This document shows positions 26,539 through 35,089 of a stretch of 64,000 bases of DNA, one piece after another. The position numbers and the translations under genes were made by a program. The DNA is taken from assembly GCA_024235835.1 (NCBI GenBank), contig JACKLQ010000002.1, positions 1,111,501 to 1,175,500 of the forward strand. Reading direction: 5' to 3'. The notes under the pieces were generated by a model. It had not been told where the DNA came from. It ran no database searches and saw only the letters and a program-made list of their open reading frames with translations. Each line of letters starts with the position of its first letter. Position 1 is the first letter of the stretch. Source of the stretch: Thiobacillus sp. Its GTDB lineage: Bacteria > Pseudomonadota > Gammaproteobacteria > Burkholderiales > Thiobacillaceae.

Positions 26539-27153
26539 TCAGACCGCCCCCTGGCTGGACGTTGAACCGCGTTGCCATACCAGGCAACGGTTGTTGGCCG
26601 GCATGGCCCGGTCTTCCACCAAGCGCAGGCCGGCTCGCCGGGCCAGGTCATCCACAGCCTCGAAATCCCGGATGCCTTGGTGGGCACCCCGCTCCGTCAG
26701 CCAGACGTCGAAGGCGGCGTTGCTGTCGCTGGTGTATTGGCCGCCGCAGTTGAATGGTCCATAGACCACCAGCCTGGCATCGGCCGCCAGGAGGTCGGGC
26801 AGGTGGGCGAACAGCCGCACCACTTCCGGCCAAGTCATGATGTGCAGGGTGTTGGCGCTGATTACCGCATCGAACGGGCCCGCCGACCAGGGGTCGTTGA
26901 CGTCCAGTTCCAGGGGCGGCGGGGCGTTGGCTAGAGGTGCCTCGTCCAGCCAGGCGCGGATGCCCGGCTGGTTGGCCGCCTGGTCCGAGGCCTGCCAGTT
27001 CAACCCGGGCAGGGCGGCGGCGAAATAGACGGCATGCTGACCGGTGCCACTGCCGATCTCCAGCACCCGCCGGCGGTCGGTGAAGTGCTCGGCCAGCACC
27101 GCCAGGATGGGTTCCCGGTTTCGCTCGCAGGCGGGGGCGTTGGGTTTGTCCAT
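26539..27153 (-). CDS. DUF938 class I SAM-dependent methyltransferase
   Basis: About 204 residues. The DUF938 start (CERNREPILAVL) is followed by SAM motif I VLEIGSGTGQHAVYFA, motif II LELDVND, motif IV AVISANTLHIMTW and the family-specific YGPFNCGGQYTSDSNAAFD. The substrate is unknown. It probably forms a two-gene operon with the metalloprotease gene 2 bp downstream. Confidence 0.9.
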   Translation of the reverse strand: MDKPNAPACERNREPILAVLAEHFTDRRRVLEIGSGTGQHAVYFAAALPGLNWQASDQAANQPGIRAWLDEAPLANAPPPLELDVNDPWSAGPFDAVISANTLHIMTWPEVVRLFAHLPDLLAADARLVVYGPFNCGGQYTSDSNAAFDVWLTERGAHQGIRDFEAVDDLARRAGLRLVEDRAMPANNRCLVWQRGSTSSQGAV

Positions 27154-27393
27154 GCTTCCGATCCCTGATTGTCCATACAAGGCGCTACCCCCAGTTTAGT
27201 GAGTATTGACCTGCGGGCAGGTTCCATTTGCCCCCGCCACCAACCCGTTCGGAACTGTCAATAATGGGCACCTCGAATAACTCGACACTTTCGGTGAATC
27301 CGGCGACGAAACGATGAGCGCAATCGAATCCGCCTCAGTTTCTTCGGCCAGTGCCGGTGTTGCCGAGCGACATCGCCCCATTTCCTCTCTGGA

Positions 27394-27825
27394 TTACCTA
27401 TCTCTTGGGCAATCCGGCCCATTTTGGGCGTCAGAGGCTTCAATTCCCGCTCTCTTGAGATAGGTCAGCCGCTTTAGGTTGTAGCAGACCGCCATCATCG
27501 TCATGGCAAAGGTCGCCCGGGTCTGGCCGATGATGCGGAGCAACTTGCCGCCCATCTGCGCGATGGCACCGAACACATGCTCCATACGCGCCCGCATCTT
27601 GGCAATGCGCCGGTTGCGCCGCTCCTGGCATGCCGACAGCGGTTGGTTCCGGTGCCCCTTGCGCTGAATGTGGTTGCGGTGCCCCGCGGCTTTCAGCTTC
27701 GCCTCCCGATCCACACTGGGATAGCCCTTGAGTGCCCACCGCCTTACTCGGCAGGGTGACCACTTCGGCGTCCTGGAGCGAAAAAGACGCCGTTCAAGGC
27801 CGAGACCACCTTTGCGGAATGTCAT
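27394..27825 (-). pseudogene. IS5-family transposase C-terminal remnant
   Basis: The frame carries the end of an IS5-type DDE transposase: KGYPSVDREAKLKAAG, HIQRKGHRNQPLS, RRNRRIAKMRARMEHVFGAI (catalytic Glu region) and YNLKRLTYLKRAGIEA. The N-terminal half with the first catalytic Asp residues is missing and the upstream 60 codons read in shifted frames. No terminal inverted repeats were found. It marks the left border of the sulfur gene block. Confidence 0.8.
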
Positions 27826-27838
27826 GACATGTCATGAC
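27821..27838. promoter_or_regulatory. Paired GTCATGAC sites, putative enhancer of soxYZ
   Basis: The palindromic octamer GTCATGAC occurs at 27821-27828 and 27831-27838, a 10-bp period (one helical turn). It lies about 97 bp upstream of a -24/-12 promoter, the usual distance for an enhancer of a sigma54 activator. The same octamer pair occurs upstream of the second sulfur operon (30761-30781). Confidence 0.72.
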
Positions 27839-27934
27839 CGACGCCCTATCCGCAGGCCTGTTTGTTTGCAACTGCGCCGTATGCGACACCACAATACATG
27901 AATAGAAACAGCACGTTAAAGTAATTGTGCGTAT

Positions 27935-27950
27935 TGGCGCGAATGTTGCT
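27935..27950 (+). promoter_or_regulatory. Sigma54 (-24/-12) promoter of soxYZ
   Basis: TGGCGCG-AATG-TTGCT matches the RpoN consensus TGGCACG-N4-TTGCW with one mismatch, and the invariant GG and GC are spaced correctly. The expected start of transcription is near 27961, about 79 bases before the soxY ATG. Confidence 0.85.
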
Positions 27951-28039
27951 GCACGTTGGCGCCGTGTCGTTGACAGAAGACATGACGCGAAGGTGTGGCA
28001 AGAGACGCCTCCATTTCAACACAAGTAACTGGAGATTGT

Positions 28040-28510
28040 ATGAACTCAATGCGTAGGAACCTACTGAAAGGCGCCGGCGGGGCTGGCATCGTGAGCATCG
28101 CGATAGCGGCTGGCATTCTGAAACCCTCTGCCGCCCATGCGGCCACCTGGAACAAGGCCGGTTTTGAATCAAAGGATTTGGCAGGTGCCATGAATGCCAT
28201 TGGCGCCGGTGCTGCCTCGCCATCCAGTGACATCAGCGTCAAGGCGCCGGACATCGCCGAAAATGGCGCCGTGGTGCCAGTGGAAATCGTCTCCAGCATC
28301 GCGGGCACCGAGTCCATTGCCATCATCGGCGAAAAGAACGCGCTGCCACTGATCGCGGTATTCAACATGATGAACGGGGCGGAGGGGTATGTCTCCACGC
28401 GTATCAAGATGGGCGCCACGTCCAACGTGGTGGCGGTGGTCAAAGCCGGAGGCAAGACCTTCAAGGCGCACAAGGAGGTCAAGGTGACCATCGGCGGCTG
28501 CGGCGGTTAA
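28040..28510 (+). CDS. soxY: Sulfur carrier subunit SoxY
   Basis: A 156-residue periplasmic protein whose C-terminal GGCGG arm (VTIGGCGG at the very end) carries sulfur intermediates on its cysteine. The N-terminus MRRNLLKGAGGAGIVSIAIA is a twin-arginine signal. The frame extends upstream to 27995, but the ATG at 28040 has a GGAG site and gives the normal length. It is followed by soxZ after 52 bp. No soxXA, soxB or soxCD are in the window. Confidence 0.95.
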   Translation: MNSMRRNLLKGAGGAGIVSIAIAAGILKPSAAHAATWNKAGFESKDLAGAMNAIGAGAASPSSDISVKAPDIAENGAVVPVEIVSSIAGTESIAIIGEKNALPLIAVFNMMNGAEGYVSTRIKMGATSNVVAVVKAGGKTFKAHKEVKVTIGGCGG

Positions 28511-28562
28511 TCACCCACCCCGACCCTATCCTGGATATCGAACCGACTACTGGAGAAACGAC

Positions 28563-28877
28563 ATGGCTGAACCGATGAAGATCCGCGCCACCCTGAAGGG
28601 GGATGTGGCGGAAGTGAAGTGTCTGATGAACCACGTCATGGAGACCGGCCTTCGCAAGGACGCAAAGTCTGGACAAGTGGTGCCGGCTCATCACATCACC
28701 AACGTCACCTGCGAAGTGGGTGGCAAGCAGGTGATGGATGCCCAATGGGGCGGCGGCATCTCCAAGAACCCCTACTTGGCCATCCGCGTCAAGGGTGCCA
28801 AAGTGGGCGACAAGGTGGTGGTAAGCTGGGTGGACAATACAGGCGACAAGACCTCCACCGAGGCCAGCGTCGGTTGA
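28563..28877 (+). CDS. soxZ: Sulfur carrier subunit SoxZ
   Basis: A 104-residue partner of SoxY. Typical elements: MKIRATLKGDVAEVKCLMNH, HHITNVTCEVGGKQVMDAQW and GDKVVVSWVDNTGDKTSTEA. SoxZ has no signal and is exported with SoxY. It ends 52 bp before the sigma54 activator gene, probably in one unit with it. Confidence 0.95.
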   Translation: MAEPMKIRATLKGDVAEVKCLMNHVMETGLRKDAKSGQVVPAHHITNVTCEVGGKQVMDAQWGGGISKNPYLAIRVKGAKVGDKVVVSWVDNTGDKTSTEASVG

Positions 28878-28929
28878 TTCCGCCGCCGGGGATCGGCAAC
28901 ATTCGTGCCGGTCCCCGCAGCCCCATGAC

Positions 28930-30273
28930 ATGACGAAAGACAGCGAACTTCCCGAACAAGCCTTCCTGCAAAGCCTGGTGGACGCCCATCAGGAGCCATA
29001 CTGCCTGGTCGACGAACAATACCGAATCGTGGCCGCCAATCAGCGCTACGCCGAGATGTATGCCGGCCTGGACAAGCAAACCGTGGTGGGGCGCAAGTGT
29101 CACGAGATTTCCCACGACTCGGACCTGCCCTGCGACGTGCATGAAGAGTGCCCGTTGCGTCAGGCCTTTGACCAGGGCCATCCCTTTCAGGTGGTGCACC
29201 GCCATTTCGACCAATACCACGAACCCGACTATGTGACCGTGCATGCCACGCCGATTTTTAACGCGGCAGGTAAGGTGGTTTTGATGGGGGAGGGCATGAC
29301 CTCCATCAGCCACGGTCGCGATCTCTGCTTCGACGCGGAGCGGATGGTGAGCGGTTGTTGTCCTTCGTTCATGCGCGTACTGGAAAATCTGACCTCCGTG
29401 GCCGAGACCGACTTCCCCGTGCTGATTCTGGGTGAGACTGGCAGTGGCAAGGAGATGGCTGCTCAACTCATCCACCGCAAGTCCCGCCGCGCCGAGCGGG
29501 AATTCGTCACCATAGACTGCACCCAATTCACCGAGGAACGGTTCGTCAGCGAGCTGTTCGGCCACATCCGCGGCGCTTTCACCGGCGCGGTGGAAAACAA
29601 GATGGGCCTGTTCGAACTCGCCGACCGGGGCACCCTGTTCCTGGACGAGATCGGCGAGTTGCCCCTGGTCAGCCAGGCTAAGCTGCTGCGCGCCCTGGAG
29701 ACCGGCAAGTTCCGCAGAATGGGCGAAACCCGCGAACGGCGGGCGGACGTGCGGCTGGTCTGCGCCACCAATCGCGATATTCAGGCCATGGTCAAGCTCG
29801 GCGAATTCCGTGCCGACCTGTATTACCGCATCAACTGCATGCAGGTCGAACTGCCGCCGCTGCGGCACCGCAAGGGCGACCTGCCCGAGCTGGTCAATTA
29901 CTTCCTCGATCGCGCCGGGCACCGCCACGGCATCAGCGATGCGGCCTACGAGGCACTGCTGGCTTACCCATTCCCGGGCAATATGCGCGAGCTGCGCAAC
30001 GTCCTGGACCGGGCCATGGCCCTGGCCAGGGGCGAGCGGCTGGACATCGAACACCTGCCGGCCGAGGTCACGCGCCCGGAACGCGCACTGGCGGTCCATC
30101 CAGTGCACGCGGAAACCGATTTCGTCGAATGCACGGAGCATGAGCTATCCGAGGGCGAACATCTGCGCGAAGTGCTGCACAAACACCGAGGCAACCGGCG
30201 CCTGGCCGCCCAGGAACTCGGCATCACCGAGCGCACCCTGTATCGCCGTCTCAAGGCACGGGGGCTCATCTAA
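28930..30273 (+). CDS. PAS-AAA+-Fis sigma54-dependent transcriptional activator
   Basis: A 447-residue enhancer-binding protein. The N-terminal PAS domain (about residues 10-130) contains a Cys cluster: GRKCHEISHDSDLPCDVHE then ECPL, suited to binding a metal, iron-sulfur or redox signal. The AAA+ domain has Walker A GETGSGKE, the sigma54 loop GAFTGA and Walker B LFLDEIGE. The C-terminal Fis-type helix-turn-helix is RRLAAQELGITERTLYRRLK. With no receiver domain it must sense a ligand directly. It lies between the two sulfur operons that both have -24/-12 promoters and is their obvious regulator. Confidence 0.92.
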   Translation: MTKDSELPEQAFLQSLVDAHQEPYCLVDEQYRIVAANQRYAEMYAGLDKQTVVGRKCHEISHDSDLPCDVHEECPLRQAFDQGHPFQVVHRHFDQYHEPDYVTVHATPIFNAAGKVVLMGEGMTSISHGRDLCFDAERMVSGCCPSFMRVLENLTSVAETDFPVLILGETGSGKEMAAQLIHRKSRRAEREFVTIDCTQFTEERFVSELFGHIRGAFTGAVENKMGLFELADRGTLFLDEIGELPLVSQAKLLRALETGKFRRMGETRERRADVRLVCATNRDIQAMVKLGEFRADLYYRINCMQVELPPLRHRKGDLPELVNYFLDRAGHRHGISDAAYEALLAYPFPGNMRELRNVLDRAMALARGERLDIEHLPAEVTRPERALAVHPVHAETDFVECTEHELSEGEHLREVLHKHRGNRRLAAQELGITERTLYRRLKARGLI

Positions 30274-30301
30274 CAACGGGATATGCATACGCGAGGGAAC
30301 C

Positions 30302-30685
30302 ATGACCAAGATTGAAGCCTTGAGCCAATTGCGCCATGCCAAGTCCGCGCATATCCGCTGGCGCGCCTATGTCCAGGCCATGGTGGCCGGTCTGGAAATC
30401 GAGGAGAAACGCGCGCCCGTGCACCACAAGGATTGCGACTTCGGCCAGTGGTTTTACGGTGAGGGGTTCAAGACCTTTGGTCACTGGCAAATATATCAGG
30501 ACGTGGAATACAGCCATGAGCTACTGCATGAGGTCTACCAGATGTTGCACCATGCGCAGGCAGAGGGCGACCATGCCCGTGCCGCACGGATCATGGAGCA
30601 ACTGGTAGGCATTTCTCACTCCTTGCTGGCGGCTTTGGATTTGTTCGAAGAAGAAATCCGCCTGACGGCAACGGACCATTTCTGA
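30302..30685 (+). CDS. Free-standing CZB (zinc-binding) domain protein
   Basis: A 127-residue protein with the CZB pattern known from chemoreceptors and diguanylate cyclases: an early His-X2-Trp (SAHIRWRAYV), the Cys motif HHKDCDFGQWFYGEG near residues 41-55, and a later His (YSHELLHEVYQMLHH). These would be the 3-His/1-Cys zinc site. No membrane or output domain is present. It starts 28 bp after the activator stop, so it may tune the activator through zinc or oxidants; that is inference. The track-length frame upstream lies inside the activator gene, hence the start at 30302. Confidence 0.82.
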   Translation: MTKIEALSQLRHAKSAHIRWRAYVQAMVAGLEIEEKRAPVHHKDCDFGQWFYGEGFKTFGHWQIYQDVEYSHELLHEVYQMLHHAQAEGDHARAARIMEQLVGISHSLLAALDLFEEEIRLTATDHF

Positions 30686-30760
30686 CGCATTCCCGGTCGT
30701 GCAAGGCCTTTGTGGGCCATGCGTCACTGGTATTACCGGCGGGCCACTGAACCTCTCCCC

Positions 30761-30781
30761 GTCATGACGTCACGTCATGAC
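30761..30781. promoter_or_regulatory. Paired GTCATGAC sites, putative enhancer of the fcc-nap operon
   Basis: Two GTCATGAC octamers (30761-30768 and 30774-30781) are separated by GTCAC, making an almost perfect 21-bp palindrome. They lie about 83 bp upstream of a -24/-12 promoter. The octamer is the same as the pair before soxYZ, pointing to one shared activator. Confidence 0.78.
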
Positions 30782-30863
30782 AACGACCAGACCAGCTCTG
30801 CTCTGAAGCCAATAAGCGCATAGTAATCTTCAATAAAACAGCAGGTTATGGCCTCTCCGTCTC

Positions 30864-30880
30864 TGGCATGACTATTGCTT
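30864..30880 (+). promoter_or_regulatory. Sigma54 (-24/-12) promoter of the rhodanese-fcc-nap operon
   Basis: TGGCATG-ACTA-TTGCTT fits the RpoN consensus with one mismatch (TGGCACG) and correct GG/GC spacing. The predicted transcript starts near 30890, which rules out start codons at 30875 for the next gene and supports the ATG at 30917. Confidence 0.88.
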
Positions 30881-30916
30881 TATGTGTGGCTCGATCTATA
30901 TCGAGGTGTAGAGACG

Positions 30917-31618
30917 ATGCCTGCAATTGCGCCCGCTTCAAGATTCCTGGCTCTGCTTTGCGTGCCAGCCGTTCTGGCGTGCGGGGCGGTCCGCGCCGGC
31001 GAGGTTCGCATCACCCATGATCTGCCCCACGTGGAGGTATTGCACGAGGGCAAGGCCGCGCGCATCGAGCGCAACCCGGATACGGAAAACCTACTGGATC
31101 CGGATTTCTCCCTGACCTCCCGCCCCTGCCCGCCGTACTGCATCCAGCCCATGCGGCTGGCCTCGGGCGTGGAGACCCTTGGCGAGTTGGAACTGATCGA
31201 TTATCTGCGCCGCGTGGGCCGGGATGATGCCGTGCTGGTCATCGACTCGCGCGACAGCGACTGGCCGTTGCGCTCCGGGGTGATTCCCGGTGCCGTGCTC
31301 ATCCCCTGGCAGCGCCTGCACCCGGCCCACGCCAGCGCGGCCGAGATCGCCGACCTGCTCCTGTTGCGCTTCGGCGCGGCGCGCCAGGACGGCCTGTGGA
31401 ACTTCGAGAGCGCCAGGACCCTGGTGTTCTACTGCAACGGCCCCTGGTGCGGCCAGTCGCCCACCAACATCAAGCAACTGCTGGCCCTGGGCTACCCGGC
31501 CCACAAGCTCAAGTGGTACCGGGGCGGCATGCAGGACTGGAAGATGCTTGGGCTGACCACTGTCGCGCCCGCGACCGCGCCCGACACCACCACGACCCAC
31601 GCCCATCCGGCTCACTGA
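30917..31618 (+). CDS. Exported rhodanese-domain protein
   Basis: A 233-residue protein with a signal peptide (SRFLALLCVPAVLACGAVRAG). The rhodanese fold follows: VLVIDSRDSDWPLRSGVIPG, and the active-site loop FYCNGPWCGQSPTN with the catalytic Cys, then YPAHKLKWYRGGMQDW. The loop CNGPWCG has a second Cys. It would handle sulfane sulfur in the periplasm. The start at 30917 follows from the sigma54 promoter. It opens the operon, 12 bp before the DUF302 gene. Confidence 0.88.
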   Translation: MPAIAPASRFLALLCVPAVLACGAVRAGEVRITHDLPHVEVLHEGKAARIERNPDTENLLDPDFSLTSRPCPPYCIQPMRLASGVETLGELELIDYLRRVGRDDAVLVIDSRDSDWPLRSGVIPGAVLIPWQRLHPAHASAAEIADLLLLRFGAARQDGLWNFESARTLVFYCNGPWCGQSPTNIKQLLALGYPAHKLKWYRGGMQDWKMLGLTTVAPATAPDTTTTHAHPAH

Positions 31619-31630
31619 GGAGATCAACCC

Positions 31631-32335
31631 TTGAACAAGAACGCCCTCGCGCTCGCCCTGTTGCTGTCCGCTTCCGTGGCGCACGCGCAAACGCCTCCCG
31701 CCAATCCCTACCTGGTGAATGTCCCAGGCATTTCCCTACCGAACGTCCCGGCCTACCTGGGCCTGATCGGCTCCATGGCCACCTTCAAACCCTCCCTGGC
31801 CGCCAAGCCCTACAGCATGGCCGCCAGCCTGCCGCGCGACCAGAAGCTGGCACTGATGCAGGCCATGATGGGCCTCATGCCCAGCATGGGCATCCGCGAC
31901 GCCATGAGTTTCATGTCCACCAAGTACAAGGCCAAGGACGGGCTCACCTTCGACGACGTCAAGCAGTCCATGGAACTGCGCGCCAACCAGCTGAACTTCA
32001 AGAAGGTCGGCGAGAGCCCGATGTGGAAGGACTTCCAGGCCGTGCTCGGCGACATGGACGCGCCGCGCATGGAGGTCTACCACTACTGCGACATTGCCGC
32101 CGGCCGCGCCGTGCTCAAGGCCTCGCCCGAGGCCATCGCCTACCTGCCTTGCCGCATCGCCATCATGGAAGACGCCAACAAGCAGCTCTGGGTCATCACC
32201 CTGGACTGGGACCTGGCCTGGCTGGACACCGTGAACGGCAAGATGGGCATCGATGCCGAGTTGTCGAAGTTCGCGAAAGACATCCGCGACAAGATGGACA
32301 ACATCATGCAGGCCGCCGCCAACGGCGATCTGTAA
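31631..32335 (+). CDS. Exported DUF302-domain protein
   Basis: A 234-residue protein starting with TTG, 8 bases after a GAGGAG site, with signal peptide ALALALLLSASVAHAQ. The C-terminal half has the DUF302 pattern: YHYCDIAAGRAVLKASPEAI followed by AYLPCRIAIMEDAN, with two conserved cysteines. DUF302 proteins are often found with sulfur and metal oxidation genes; their activity is unknown. A Met-rich stretch (MQAMMGLMPSMG) is present near residue 75. Confidence 0.72.
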   Translation: MNKNALALALLLSASVAHAQTPPANPYLVNVPGISLPNVPAYLGLIGSMATFKPSLAAKPYSMAASLPRDQKLALMQAMMGLMPSMGIRDAMSFMSTKYKAKDGLTFDDVKQSMELRANQLNFKKVGESPMWKDFQAVLGDMDAPRMEVYHYCDIAAGRAVLKASPEAIAYLPCRIAIMEDANKQLWVITLDWDLAWLDTVNGKMGIDAELSKFAKDIRDKMDNIMQAAANGDL

Positions 32336-32370
32336 TCCGCTGTACCTCTGATACCACGAAGGAGTCTCCC

Positions 32371-33078
32371 ATGAAGCGAACCCTCATCCTGCTGGCCACG
32401 CTCGGCCTGACCCAGGCCTGCCTTGCGGCGGACACCCCCCAGGCCGTGGCCGAGCGCATGCTCGATCCCACCCGCAACGCCGCCGCCTTCAAGGACCCCG
32501 CCGCGTTCGCACAGTGGACGGCGGACATGATGAACCCCGCCACCAGCCTGGCTCTGGCGCAAAAGGGCATGGATCCCAATACCCTGACCCAGATGGCCAC
32601 CGGCATGATGAACCCGGCCGCCCTGCAGAACTACATGCAGTTCACCGACCCGGCCGTGGCCATGAAGTGGATGGCCGCGGGCATGAATCCCAACTTCTAC
32701 ACCGCCCTCATGGCCCAGGGCCTGAACCCCGCCAATTACCTGAACTGGATGACTCTGCCAATCAACCCTCAGGCGCTGGGAATGGGCATGCAGGCGCTCA
32801 ACCCCGCCATGTATGCCAACTGGATGGCCGCGCCTCTGAGCCCCCAGGCGGTCAACACCATGATGGCCCCCATGAACCCCAACCTGTACATGAACTGGAT
32901 GGGCGCCGGCATGAATCCCGCCACCTATGGCTCATGGGGCCAGATGATGGCGGCACCGGCCCAGGCGGTCGGCGCCACCGTTCCCACCCCTGCTCCGGGC
33001 GCGGCGGCCAACCCGCTGGATCCCGCCGCGCTCATGAAAATGCTGCCCATCCCGGGCGCCCAGGCGCCCGCCAAGTAA
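32371..33078 (+). CDS. Exported Met-Asn-Pro tandem-repeat protein, function unknown
   Basis: A 235-residue protein with signal peptide MKRTLILLATLGLTQACLAA. From about residue 50 to 195 it is made of some 11-12 degenerate repeats of about 13 residues, consensus MNPxxYxxWMAxG (examples MNPNFYTALMAQG, LNPANYLNWMTL, MNPNLYMNWMGAG). Methionine and tryptophan are strikingly abundant and there is no cysteine in the mature part. The tail is Pro/Ala-rich. I know no family that matches. Methionines could bind Cu(I) or act as an antioxidant or protein-docking surface. It sits between the DUF302 and fccA genes, 35 and 21 bp apart. Confidence 0.8.
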   Translation: MKRTLILLATLGLTQACLAADTPQAVAERMLDPTRNAAAFKDPAAFAQWTADMMNPATSLALAQKGMDPNTLTQMATGMMNPAALQNYMQFTDPAVAMKWMAAGMNPNFYTALMAQGLNPANYLNWMTLPINPQALGMGMQALNPAMYANWMAAPLSPQAVNTMMAPMNPNLYMNWMGAGMNPATYGSWGQMMAAPAQAVGATVPTPAPGAAANPLDPAALMKMLPIPGAQAPAK

Positions 33079-33099
33079 TCCCATCTGGAGGAATCACAC

Positions 33100-33675
33100 A
33101 TGAAGCAACGCACCCTTAGGTTGGCCATCCTCAGCCTGACCCTGACCGGCGCCGCCCACGCCGACCCCAAAATTGAAACGATCGTCTTCAACTGCAACAA
33201 CTGCCACGGTACCGGCGGAGTGAGCGTGGGCCATTCCATGCCCAGCATTGCGGGCCTGTCCGAGAGCTACCTCAAGAACATCATGATGGAGTGGAAGAGC
33301 GGCGCGCGCGCCTCCGCCAACATGACTCGCCTGATCAAAGGCTACACGGACGACGAGATCGCCGGCATCGCCGCCTACTACGGCAAGCTGCCCTGGAAGC
33401 CCGCGCCTCAAAGCGTGGGCGCCGACGTGCTGGCCAAGGGCAAGGAGGCCACCGAGCGTTGCGAGACCTGCCACGGCGCCAGCGGCGGCCAGCCCGACGA
33501 CAAGGACACCCCCATGCTTGCCGGCCAGTGGGCCAAATACATGGAGTTGGAACTCATGAAGTACCGCGATGAGAGCTTCCAGATGACCCACAAGAAGATG
33601 ACCAAAAACGCCCGCAAGATGGAAGAGGACGGCGTCGCCACCGCTGCACAGTTCTATGGCGCCCAGAGCAAGTGA
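33100..33675 (+). CDS. fccA: Flavocytochrome c sulfide dehydrogenase, diheme cytochrome subunit
   Basis: A 191-residue exported cytochrome c with two heme sites, CNNCHGTGG (near residue 31) and CETCHGASGG (near residue 124). Both halves have the repeated FccA plan, including SMPSIAGLSESYLKNIMMEW and TPMLAGQWAKYMELELMKY. The signal peptide is LAILSLTLTGAAHAD. It takes electrons from the FAD subunit encoded 14 bp downstream and passes them to a periplasmic acceptor. Confidence 0.92.
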   Translation: MKQRTLRLAILSLTLTGAAHADPKIETIVFNCNNCHGTGGVSVGHSMPSIAGLSESYLKNIMMEWKSGARASANMTRLIKGYTDDEIAGIAAYYGKLPWKPAPQSVGADVLAKGKEATERCETCHGASGGQPDDKDTPMLAGQWAKYMELELMKYRDESFQMTHKKMTKNARKMEEDGVATAAQFYGAQSK

Positions 33676-33689
33676 CCAGAGGAATCAAC

Positions 33690-35075
33690 ATGAACCAGAT
33701 CAATCGCCGTCAATTCATCCAATTCACCGCAGCGGCCTCTTCCGCCGCAGCCCTGAGTTTTCCCTCCATCGCCCGCGCCGGCGCCAAGGCCAAGGTGGTA
33801 GTCATCGGCGGCGGCTATGCCGGCGCCACCGCGGCCAAGTACGTCAGGCTGATGGACGCCAACATCGAGGTCACCCTCATCGAACCCAACTCCATCTATG
33901 TGTCCTGCCCGCTGTCCAATGAGGTGATCGTCGGCCACCGGGACATCGGCACGCTCTCCGTCGGTTACGACGGGCTGAAGAAGCGCGGTGTGAACGTGCT
34001 GCACGACTACGTCACCGCGGTGGACCGGGCCCGCAAGGTGGTCACCACCCAGGGAGGCAAGAACCTGCCCTACGACGCCCTGGTCATGTCGCCCGGCATC
34101 GAGTTCCACTACACCGGCATCGAGGGCTACAACGAGTCGATGATCAACGACATCCCCCATGCCTGGAAGGCCGGCCCCCAGACCCTGCTCCTGAAGAAGC
34201 AGCTGGAAGTCATGCCTGATGGCGGCAAGTTCGTCATCGTCGTGCCCAAAGGCCCCTTCCGCTGCCCCCCCGGCCCCTACGAGCGGGCCTCCCTGGTGGC
34301 CAACTACTTCCAGCACCACGGCAAGAAGAAATCCAAGGTCATCATCCTGGATGCCAACGACTCCCACTCCAAGAAGGGTCTGTTCAACCAGGCCTGGGCC
34401 AAGATGTATGGCTGGGAGAAGGAAGGCCTGGGCGCCAACCCCAACGGCATGATCGAATGGGTCAAAGGCGCGGAAGGCGGCAACGTCACCAAGCTGGACG
34501 CCAAGACCAAGACCGTGTCTTCGGACTTCGTCGATGTGAAGGCGGACGTGCTCAACATCATCCCCCCGCACAAGGCGGGCAAGATCGCCGTTGTTGCCGG
34601 GTTGACCGGTGCCACGGGCAACAACTTCGAGCAGGGCTGGTGCAAGGTGGAGCCCATGACCATGGCCAGCGCCGTGGACCCCAGCATCTATACCATTGGC
34701 GATGCCTGCGTGGCGGGGGAGATGTCCACCTATGGCAACCCCAACGCTGCCTTCGACATGCCCAAGTCGGCCCACATCGCCATGACCCAGGCCAAGGTGG
34801 CGGCGGCGGCGATCGTGGCCAAGGTCAACGGCCTGGCGCCGGTCGACCCGATCTACGCAAACACCTGTTACAGCGTGGTGGGCGATGACTACGGCATCTC
34901 GGTGGCGCACCTGTACCGGGTGGAAGGCGGCACCTTCAAGTACATCAAGGAAGGCAGTGGCGTGTCCCCCATGGCCATGCCGGACAAGTCCCCCGTGCCC
35001 GCCATCTACCGCAAGCTGGAGGCGGAATACGCCGACGGCTGGCTGCGCAACGTCATGGCCGATGCGTTCATTTGA
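33690..35075 (+). CDS. fccB: Flavocytochrome c sulfide dehydrogenase, FAD subunit
   Basis: A 461-residue flavoprotein with a twin-arginine signal (NRRQFIQFTAAASSAAAL). The FAD motif is VVVIGGGYAGATAAKYV. Redox cysteines are at YVSCPLSNEVI and GPFRCPPGPYERASL, as in FccB/SoxF. The C-terminal FCSD domain contains ANTCYSVVGDDYGIS. It oxidises sulfide, or persulfide on a carrier, to sulfur. The start at 33690 gives a proper signal peptide. Whether free sulfide or SoxYZ-bound sulfur is the substrate cannot be told. Confidence 0.93.
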   Translation: MNQINRRQFIQFTAAASSAAALSFPSIARAGAKAKVVVIGGGYAGATAAKYVRLMDANIEVTLIEPNSIYVSCPLSNEVIVGHRDIGTLSVGYDGLKKRGVNVLHDYVTAVDRARKVVTTQGGKNLPYDALVMSPGIEFHYTGIEGYNESMINDIPHAWKAGPQTLLLKKQLEVMPDGGKFVIVVPKGPFRCPPGPYERASLVANYFQHHGKKKSKVIILDANDSHSKKGLFNQAWAKMYGWEKEGLGANPNGMIEWVKGAEGGNVTKLDAKTKTVSSDFVDVKADVLNIIPPHKAGKIAVVAGLTGATGNNFEQGWCKVEPMTMASAVDPSIYTIGDACVAGEMSTYGNPNAAFDMPKSAHIAMTQAKVAAAAIVAKVNGLAPVDPIYANTCYSVVGDDYGISVAHLYRVEGGTFKYIKEGSGVSPMAMPDKSPVPAIYRKLEAEYADGWLRNVMADAFI

Positions 35076-35089
35076 GGAGGCTGTCATCC

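Noticed and set aside
27204..27393. Small frames downstream of the IS5 remnant
   Set aside because: They are out-of-frame or decayed sequence with no recognisable protein pattern.
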